A stretch of 10,881 nucleotides of DNA, taken from contig JABMNC010000057.1 in NCBI GenBank assembly GCA_013205365.1, positions 1 to 10,881 of the forward strand, read 5' to 3'. Below the pieces are notes generated by a model. It did not search any database. It worked only from the letters and a program-made list of their open reading frames with translations, and was not told where the DNA came from. Position numbers and translations under genes: made by a program. Shown here one piece after another: positions 5,838 to 10,881 of this stretch. Every line of letters starts with the position of its first letter. Positions within the stretch are counted from its first letter, which is position 1. Source of the DNA: Cryomorphaceae bacterium (GTDB lineage: Bacteria; Bacteroidota; Bacteroidia; Flavobacteriales; Schleiferiaceae).

Positions 5838-7271
5838 TTAATTCAAATCGTTGTCGTCAATAAGCTTGAGAAATCCGTCGGCCCAGCGCTTGAAGAAGTC
5901 GCCTTTGGCCTTTGTTTTTTGCGTTTGCTCCGCCCCGGAACCCCCAGCTGCAGGGGCCGTTTCGAGTTCGCCAAGGTGCTCTACCAAGACCTCGTCGGCC
6001 GGCTCGGTCGCATCAGCAGTCGCGGGGCTGAGGTCCCAATGCGTGGATTCCAACTCTGGACTCAGTGCCAAGGCGGGGTCGGATTCGCGCACAAAAACCT
6101 CGACGTCGCGTCCTTCGAGGCCCTTCATCAAGAGCCCCACTGCGGTGGCATACATCGGTGAGTTCAGTGCATGGTCCAGAGGAAGGGCGGCAAGGTGCTC
6201 GTTGGGGTAACCGATGCGCGTATCCATGCCAGTTAAGTATTCCACGAGCTGCTTCACGTGCTTGAGCTGGCTGCCTCCTCCGGTAATGACCACTCCGGCA
6301 ATGAGCTTGCGCGAAGGTTGGTCGTATCCGTAGTTTTTGACCTCGGTAAAGACCGCGTTGATGATTTCGGTGGTCCGGGCGTGAATGATTCGGCTCAAGG
6401 TTTTGAGGCTAATTTCCTTGGGGTCGCGTCCGCGAAGTCCCGGGATGGAGACAATCTCGTTTTCTTTGTTTTCTCCGGGCCAGGCGGAGCCAAATTTGAC
6501 CTTGAGCTGCTCTGCCTGCTTCTCGATGATGCTGCAGCCCTCTTTGATGTCGTTGGTAATGATGTTGCCGCCGTAGGGGATTACCGCGGTGTGGCGTATG
6601 ATTCCGTCTTTAAAAATGGCGATGTCGGTGGTTCCGCCGCCGATGTCGACCAAGACTACGCCGGCTTCTTTTTCTTCTTGGCTCAGCACGGCCTTGGCGC
6701 TGGCCAGGGGTTCAAGATTCAGGGCCTTGAGCTCAAGGTCTGAAGATTTCACGCAGCGCGCAATGTTGCGTATGCTGGTCACCTGGCCCACCACAATGTG
6801 GAAGGTGGCCTCGAGCCGCGCGCCGTACATGCCGCAGGGTTCTTTGATGTCGCCTTGACCGTCGACCTTGTATTCCTGGGGGATTACGTGAATGATTTCT
6901 TCGCCCGGCATCATGGCCAGTTTGTGCACGTTTTCGGTGAGGCGTTCCAGATCGAGTTCGTCGATTACTTCCTCGGAATCCATGCGCGTGATGTAGTCGC
7001 TGTGCTGAAGGCTGCGTATGTGCTGCCCTGCAATGCCCACGACCACTCCGGTTATGTCGAATCCGCAGTCCAATTTCGCTGCTTCGATGGCCTGCTTGAT
7101 GGACTCGATGGTTTGGGTGATGTTGACTACCACGCCGCGCTGCACCCCAAGGCTTGGGGCGGTTCCGTAGCCGAGGATTTCGAGCTTGCGGTAGCTGTCG
7201 AGTTGACCGACCAGAACGGCAATTTTGGTGGTGCCGATGTCAAGTCCTACGGCGATTGTTTGGGTGTTCAT
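5838..7271 (-). CDS. ftsA: Cell division protein FtsA
   Basis: This is an actin-like ATPase (477 residues) that tethers FtsZ filaments to the inner membrane and recruits later division proteins. Visible actin-fold motifs: phosphate-1 VGLDIGTTKIAVLVG (8-22), phosphate-2 VLVDIGGGTTDIAIF (206-220) and adenosine-contact VVITGGGSQL (327-336). The 1C subdomain follows phosphate-1, about 80-180. After the ATPase core (about 390) comes an Ala/Glu/Pro/Ser-rich linker (about 397-450), then a basic and hydrophobic C-terminal amphipathic helix GDFFKRWADGFLKLIDD (457-473), the expected membrane-targeting sequence. The ATG at 7269-7271 overlaps the ftsQ TGA (ATGA), which indicates translational coupling. 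The stop lies 4 bp before ftsZ. No residue expected for ATP binding appears to be missing. Confidence 0.98.
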   Translation of the reverse strand: MNTQTIAVGLDIGTTKIAVLVGQLDSYRKLEILGYGTAPSLGVQRGVVVNITQTIESIKQAIEAAKLDCGFDITGVVVGIAGQHIRSLQHSDYITRMDSEEVIDELDLERLTENVHKLAMMPGEEIIHVIPQEYKVDGQGDIKEPCGMYGARLEATFHIVVGQVTSIRNIARCVKSSDLELKALNLEPLASAKAVLSQEEKEAGVVLVDIGGGTTDIAIFKDGIIRHTAVIPYGGNIITNDIKEGCSIIEKQAEQLKVKFGSAWPGENKENEIVSIPGLRGRDPKEISLKTLSRIIHARTTEIINAVFTEVKNYGYDQPSRKLIAGVVITGGGSQLKHVKQLVEYLTGMDTRIGYPNEHLAALPLDHALNSPMYATAVGLLMKGLEGRDVEVFVRESDPALALSPELESTHWDLSPATADATEPADEVLVEHLGELETAPAAGGSGAEQTQKTKAKGDFFKRWADGFLKLIDDNDLN

Positions 7272-8023
7272 GGTTGGCTGGGAGCGGAGGTTAGCATAAA
7301 GACGACCTGGTCTTCGAAGCGCACGTCAAGGCGCTCGAGTTGGTCCAGGGTTTTGTTTTGGAGCGCATAGGCATAGAGGGCCTTGGCGCGGTGGGCCTTG
7401 CGGGCAAATTCGCTAGCGTCGCCCCAAACGATGCGGTGGGGGTGCCATTCGGGGAAGGCGGTAAACCCCGTTTCGGGCTTAAAATCCAGGGCGTACCAGC
7501 CGCCGCGGAACGAGGAATGCTGGGCTGCGCGGTTCAAAAGTCTTAGGGCTTCGGCCCTGCGGGCGCGGGTGTAGGTGCCGGTGACCAGCGGAAGCCTGGG
7601 CTTGTCGTGCTTGGAGAGGGGGAATAAGTTGCCCGAAGCGTCGCAGTACGCGCTTTGTAATCCATTAGAAATCCGTGCTTTAGCCACTTTTTGCTTCACG
7701 ACGCTGTACACTGTTCCATCCCAAGTTGAAAATACCTCGGCATCCTGCACCAGTTCATGTCTTTTAAGCTTTTCTTCTAACATTGGAATGTTGATTTCTT
7801 TCGCGGTTTTGCCCGTCCAGGGCCAGCCTTCGGTCGCGAGGCTCGGGCAGAGGTCTGAGGCGATCAGCAGCACTTGATCTTTGGGCTGGTGAATGCGGAC
7901 TTTGGTCGATACTTGACGCGCGGATTCTCGAGGTTGCAGGGCGAGAACCAGCCCGAGGGATAGGCCGACTAGCCCAAGGGTCCAGGAGCTTATGACGACG
8001 GTGGTTCTCATCCAGGGCTTCAT
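7268..8023 (-). CDS. ftsQ: Cell division protein FtsQ/DivIB
   Basis: A bitopic inner-membrane division protein of 251 residues; in the FtsQLB complex it controls septal peptidoglycan synthesis by FtsWI. A short cytoplasmic start (MKPWMR) is followed by one membrane segment at about 8-30, then a periplasmic part: a POTRA-like region about 77-115 with the family pattern LEEKLKRHELVQDAEV (82-97), and a beta domain starting near ARISNGLQSAYCDASGNLFP (116-135). The start at 8023 was chosen because its ATG overlaps the murC stop as ATGA; it also gives the normal short N-terminus. A longer in-frame reading from 8122 would add an Arg/Pro-rich leader that is only murC in another frame. It also ends in an ATGA overlap, with ftsA. 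Sequence conservation of FtsQ is low, so identity rests on both motif and position. Confidence 0.93.
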   Translation of the reverse strand: MKPWMRTTVVISSWTLGLVGLSLGLVLALQPRESARQVSTKVRIHQPKDQVLLIASDLCPSLATEGWPWTGKTAKEINIPMLEEKLKRHELVQDAEVFSTWDGTVYSVVKQKVAKARISNGLQSAYCDASGNLFPLSKHDKPRLPLVTGTYTRARRAEALRLLNRAAQHSSFRGGWYALDFKPETGFTAFPEWHPHRIVWGDASEFARKAHRAKALYAYALQNKTLDQLERLDVRFEDQVVFMLTSAPSQP

Positions 8024-9348
8024 GCTTTGGCGAGAATTAGGCGTTCGACGTGCGGAACCAGGCGGTCGATGTCGCCGGCACCGACGGTGACGATTACTTG
8101 GGCGGGTTGGCTCACGAGCCATTCTGCTCCTCGGTCGTAGGAAACGAGTTGGGCGCCAGGGATTCGGGCGGCGAGCATGGCGCTGTCGACTCCGGCCATG
8201 GCGCGTTCGCGGGCGGCGTAGATTGGGAGTATGCCAACGTAGTCTGCGCCTCGAAGGGCTTGGGCAAATCCTGCTGCGAAGTCTCGGGTTCTGCTGTAGA
8301 GGTGCGGTTGAAAGAGCAGGGCTATTTTTTGGCCTGGGTGCATTCCTCGAAGGGCTTCGATGAGTCGGGTGAGTTCGGTGGGGTGGTGGGCGTAGTCGTC
8401 GATGTAGTGTCGGCCAGCGGCGCTTGCGCGGCGGTCGAACCGCCGCGCTACCCCGCGAAAGCTCGCGATCGCTTCGCCGATCGCGGCCGCGGGCATGCCC
8501 ACGCTGTGGGCCAGCGCCGCCGCAGCCACCGCATTCTCCACATTATGAAGCCCCGGGAGGCCCGCCTGCGTCGCAACCTCCTGCCCGTCCACAACCAAAA
8601 TAAAATGCTGCAAACCGTCCACCATCCGCACGTCGCGGTAGCTGTAGCGATCGCCCGGTCGCCCGTAAAGCTCCGCGCCCTCGAGCTCCGCGCAGCCGGG
8701 TCCGGCAAAAAGAGGACCCTTCACCTGGCTTGCAAACTCCCTAAACCCTTCTATGACCGAGTCGGCCTCGCCATAAATATCCAAATGGTCCGCGTCGGTG
8801 CTGGTGACTACCGCCGCGCTAGGATGAAGCTGCAAAAACGAACGGTCAAACTCGTCGGCCTCCACCACGCTCAGGTCGGCGGGCCCGGGCAGGCAGTTCG
8901 AATTGAAGTTGCTGGCGATTCCGCCCAAAAAGGCTTGAATAGGTCGGTCCTGACTTAAAATCCATGCCAGCATCGCAGAAGTAGTCGTCTTGCCATGGGT
9001 GCCGGCCACGGCCAGGCTTTGCCCGGCATTGGAGATCTGCCCCAGCAGCTCAGCCCGCTTGAGCACAACCCGTCCCTCGGCCTGAGCGGCAAGCAGTTGG
9101 GGATGGTCCGCCGGAATCGCCGGCGTGTAAATAATCCAGGCTGCATTAGGAATTCCCCAGGCTTCCACAGAATCGCTGTAGCGCATCGTTGCGCCTTCGT
9201 GCTCCAGGGCCTCGGTGAGGTCCGAGGGTGTTTTGTCGTATCCGCTCACGGGAATTCCGCGCGCCAAGGCCCAGCGAGCAAGCGAAGACATGCCAATGCC
9301 TCCGATGCCCAAAAAGTCCAGGGCTGGAATACGGTCTATTTGCGCCAT
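8020..9348 (-). CDS. murC: UDP-N-acetylmuramate--L-alanine ligase MurC
   Basis: This cytoplasmic Mur ligase adds L-alanine to UDP-MurNAc with ATP, the first peptide step of peptidoglycan precursor synthesis. It has 442 residues, normal for MurC. Domain 1 holds the UDP-binding loop DFLGIGGIGMSSLARW (11-26). Domain 2 holds the P-loop GTHGKTTT (116-123), EADE (163-166), DHLD (187-190) and HNVENAVAA (268-276). Domain 3 holds DDYAHHPTE (317-325) and FQPHLYSRTR (346-355). The start at 9348 gives the standard N-terminus and overlaps the end of murG by 13 bp; an ATG six codons upstream (9366) is possible but less likely. The 3' end overlaps ftsQ as ATGA. Oddity: codon choice and GC skew change sharply near 8440, where several perfect palindromes also lie (see findings), although the protein reads as a single intact enzyme. 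Confidence 0.97.
   Translation of the reverse strand: MAQIDRIPALDFLGIGGIGMSSLARWALARGIPVSGYDKTPSDLTEALEHEGATMRYSDSVEAWGIPNAAWIIYTPAIPADHPQLLAAQAEGRVVLKRAELLGQISNAGQSLAVAGTHGKTTTSAMLAWILSQDRPIQAFLGGIASNFNSNCLPGPADLSVVEADEFDRSFLQLHPSAAVVTSTDADHLDIYGEADSVIEGFREFASQVKGPLFAGPGCAELEGAELYGRPGDRYSYRDVRMVDGLQHFILVVDGQEVATQAGLPGLHNVENAVAAAALAHSVGMPAAAIGEAIASFRGVARRFDRRASAAGRHYIDDYAHHPTELTRLIEALRGMHPGQKIALLFQPHLYSRTRDFAAGFAQALRGADYVGILPIYAARERAMAGVDSAMLAARIPGAQLVSYDRGAEWLVSQPAQVIVTVGAGDIDRLVPHVERLILAKA
8426..8448. repeat. Perfect 10-bp inverted repeat with 3-nt spacer inside murC
   Basis: GCGCGGCGGT (8426-8435) and ACCGCCGCGC (8439-8448) are exact reverse complements around CGA. In murC this encodes the FDRRA region just before the DDYAHHPTE motif. 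Such a GC-rich stem with a tiny loop is unusual in a conserved coding sequence. It could be chance from Arg/Ala-rich codons, or a structural signal. Confidence 0.8.
8464..8491. repeat. Second inverted repeat and overlapping palindrome inside murC
   Basis: CGCGATCG (8464-8471) and CGATCGCG (8478-8485) are exact reverse complements with a 6-nt spacer. Overlapping the right arm, CGCGGCCGCG (8482-8491) is itself a perfect 10-bp palindrome. The octamer GCGATCGC occurs at 8465-8472 and again at 8647-8654. All lie in murC coding sequence (residues about 286-295). Confidence 0.75.
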
Positions 9349-10457
9349 GACCAAAGTCGTTCGCATTCGTTTACAATGTCTTGGGCCGCGGCCGGCTTGG
9401 CCAGCTTGCGGGCGTTGCCCCGTAGCAGCTCGAGTTCGTCGGGACGGTTGAGGAGCCCGTGCACGTGGCCGCAAAGGTTGTGGATGCTCACCTCGTGCAT
9501 AATCACCGCCGCCCCGGAATCCACCAAACTCTGTGCGTTGTGGGTTTGGTGGTCTTCGGCCACGTTGGGCGAGGGCACGAGGACCGCTGCAGAACCCGAG
9601 CAGGCCAGTTCGCTCAAGGTGCCAGCTCCCGCACGCGAGAGGACCATGTCGGCCGCCCGCAATGCAGCGGGCATGTCGTCGATGAAGGCGCTAATTATGC
9701 GTCCTCGGCCTTGACCAAATCGGTCGATGAGTTCCTGGGCGTAGTAGCGTCCGCACTGCCAAAAAATCTGGATGTCGCTGGACCGCCACATGTTTTCGCA
9801 GGCGGCGACGCCCTCGTTGATGGCGCGTGCTCCCTGGCTTCCGCCCAAAATAAGAACCAGGGGCTTTAGGGGGTCGTAGCCCAGGGCCACCTTGGCCTCT
9901 GCCCGGAGCGCGGCGGTGGTGGGCTGGTGGGCTAGGGCCGCGAGGTCGGGGCGAATCGGGTTGCCGGTGAGTTTAATGCGGTCTGCCGGGAAGGCTGATT
10001 CCATTCCAGGGTAGGCTACGCAGACGGCTCCAGCCTTTTTGCTCAGCAGGCGGTTGGTCCAGCCGGCAAAGCTGTTTTGCTCCTGAATCAGGGTCGGAAT
10101 TCCCATGCGCTGGGCCACCCAAAGTGTGGGTCCGCTGACGTAGCCGCCGGTGCCCACGACCAGGTGCGGCCGCTCGCGCTCCAAAATCGCGCGGACTCTC
10201 TTGAGGCTTAACCAAATTTTAACCGGGAGGCCAAGGTTGGCAATCAGTTTTTTGCGCTGGAATCCAGCAATGCGAATTCCTTCAATGGGGAAGCCCGCAG
10301 CCGGAACGCGTTCCATCTCCATGCGTCCCTCGGCGCCCACAAAGAGAATCCGTGCCTGGGGGTAGCGGGCTTGAATTTCGCGGGCGATGCTCACCGCCGG
10401 GAAGATATGTCCGCCGGTACCGCCGCCTGAGATGATGATGCGCAATTGTTCTGACAT
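9336..10457 (-). CDS. murG: UDP-GlcNAc:lipid I N-acetylglucosaminyltransferase MurG
   Basis: A membrane-associated GT28-family enzyme that transfers GlcNAc from UDP-GlcNAc to lipid I, making lipid II at the cytoplasmic face of the inner membrane. It has 373 residues, normal length. Visible motifs: first G-loop ISGGGTGGHIFPA (9-21); GTGGYVSGP (102-110); QEQNSFAGWTNR (125-136), a MurG-typical stretch; GNPIR (165-169); third G-loop ILGGSQGARA (203-212); donor-binding SRAGAGTLSELA (274-285); and PSPNVAEDHQTHNA (295-308), with Glu and Gln residues that contact UDP-GlcNAc in the family. The ATG at 10455-10457 lies 16 bp after the ftsW stop, with no clear Shine-Dalgarno. The stop (TAG) sits 13 bp inside murC. 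Nothing is missing. Confidence 0.98.
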   Translation of the reverse strand: MSEQLRIIISGGGTGGHIFPAVSIAREIQARYPQARILFVGAEGRMEMERVPAAGFPIEGIRIAGFQRKKLIANLGLPVKIWLSLKRVRAILERERPHLVVGTGGYVSGPTLWVAQRMGIPTLIQEQNSFAGWTNRLLSKKAGAVCVAYPGMESAFPADRIKLTGNPIRPDLAALAHQPTTAALRAEAKVALGYDPLKPLVLILGGSQGARAINEGVAACENMWRSSDIQIFWQCGRYYAQELIDRFGQGRGRIISAFIDDMPAALRAADMVLSRAGAGTLSELACSGSAAVLVPSPNVAEDHQTHNAQSLVDSGAAVIMHEVSIHNLCGHVHGLLNRPDELELLRGNARKLAKPAAAQDIVNECERLWSWRK

Positions 10458-10473
10458 GGCTGGCTCTCGTGCT

Positions 10474-10881
10474 TTATGCTTTAGGTATTGGGCTTTGCTC
10501 GTTCCAGTCGTTGGCGAGTGCGTCGGCCAGTTCGGGGTCGACTTGCTCGTTGTCTCCCTTGCCGCGGCTCACGGCGATAATCATGGCCATGGCCAGGCTG
10601 GTGATGAGCAAGGAGGTTCCGCCCGCACTAATTAAGGGCAGGGTTTGACCCGTTACGGGCAGGAGGCCCGTTGCCACGGCCATGTTGATGAAGGCTTGAA
10701 GCACAATGGAGAAGCCTATGCCCAGCGAGAGCAGCTTGCCAAAGAGGTCCTTGGAGCGCTTGGCCACCCGAATCACCGAAAAAAGCAGCCAGACGTACAT
10801 GGCCAGAATTACCGTGCCTCCGATTAGCCCGTATTCTTCGACAATTAGGGCATAAACAAAGTCGGAATTGCTTTGGGGCAA
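10474..10881 (-). CDS. ftsW: FtsW, lipid II polymerase, C-terminal part; 5' end outside window
   Basis: A SEDS-family peptidoglycan glycosyltransferase that polymerises lipid II at the septum with its partner penicillin-binding protein FtsI. The last 135 residues are visible; the frame remains open to the window edge, where the TTG codon is the internal Leu of the SEDS motif LPQSNSDF, not a start. Visible segments: one hydrophobic helix about residues 19-40, a basic cytoplasmic loop KRSKDLFGK (41-49), a helix about 52-70, the family signature GLLPVTGQTLPLISAGGTS (72-90), and a last helix about 91-105. The tail (106-135) is hydrophilic and acidic, probably cytoplasmic. The stop is TAA (complement of 10474-10476), 16 bp before murG. 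Position directly upstream of murG separates it from the paralogue RodA. Confidence 0.95.
   Translation of the reverse strand: MPQSNSDFVYALIVEEYGLIGGTVILAMYVWLLFSVIRVAKRSKDLFGKLLSLGIGFSIVLQAFINMAVATGLLPVTGQTLPLISAGGTSLLITSLAMAMIIAVSRGKGDNEQVDPELADALANDWNEQSPIPKA

Noticed and set aside
8024..8122. 33-codon N-terminal extension of ftsQ
   Set aside because: It encodes an Arg/Pro-rich leader that is murC out of frame; the ATGA overlap gives the better start at 8023.
8050..8958. Long open frame on the plus strand opposite murC (302 codons)
   Set aside because: It is antisense to a conserved enzyme, has no recognisable domain, and arises from the high G+C content and codon bias of murC.
9349..9474. 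42-codon N-terminal extension of murC
   Set aside because: It is murG sequence in another frame (Arg/Pro/Gly-rich), and homologous MurC proteins start close to the GxGGxG loop.
8995..9714. Plus-strand open frame across the murG/murC junction
   Set aside because: It covers two well-supported minus-strand genes and matches no family.
1..10881. tRNA, rRNA, riboswitch, insertion sequence, phage, defence or novel multi-gene system
   Set aside because: Nothing of this kind is seen; nearly every base is assigned to a core gene and no transposase, integrase, terminal repeat or effector-like gene is present.

Overview
The window is a slice of a Bacteroidota chromosome. The reasons are: the division gene order ftsW-murG-murC-ftsQ-ftsA-ftsZ-yqeY, with no ddl or murB between murC and ftsQ; an FtsZ with a very long acidic linker that ends in the Bacteroidota-type peptide NNSFLHDNVD; and no Shine-Dalgarno sequence before any start. 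The DNA is clearly above 50 % G+C (about 62 % by hand count over 8041-9360), which is high for the phylum. I cannot name the genus; an environmental member of the Flavobacteriales or a related order is a guess.

Layout, left to right. Positions 1-1356 (+) hold the C-terminal part of a MaeB-type malic enzyme with a phosphotransacetylase-like domain, cut by the window edge. Positions 1322-2527 (-) hold an MFS transporter that meets maeB tail to tail with a 35-bp overlap. A 36-bp divergent gap holding a perfect inverted repeat separates it from 2564-3178 (+), a small secreted beta-rich protein, probably outer-membrane. From 10881 down to 3175, all on the minus strand, runs the distal half of the division and cell wall (dcw) cluster: ftsW (partial), murG, murC, ftsQ, ftsA, ftsZ, yqeY.

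How the genes work together. MurG completes lipid II on the inner membrane face. MurC makes the UDP-MurNAc-L-Ala precursor needed earlier in that pathway. FtsW polymerises lipid II at the septum. FtsQ is part of the periplasmic FtsQLB regulator. FtsA anchors FtsZ filaments to the membrane through its C-terminal amphipathic helix. YqeY is a small GatB-like protein translationally coupled to ftsZ. Gaps in this block are 16 and 4 bp; all other junctions overlap (4, 4, 11 and 13 bp), so it is most simply one transcription unit.

Only 56 bp of the 10881 are outside genes (36 + 4 + 16). There are no tRNA, rRNA, CRISPR or mobile-element features, and I found no evidence of a novel multi-gene system. 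The points most worth a second look are the two tandem-repeat arrays in the FtsZ linker, a cluster of perfect GC-rich palindromes inside murC that coincides with an abrupt change in codon choice and GC skew, the inverted repeat and paired promoter-like boxes in the 36-bp divergent gap, and a CTAG that serves as stop codon on both strands.
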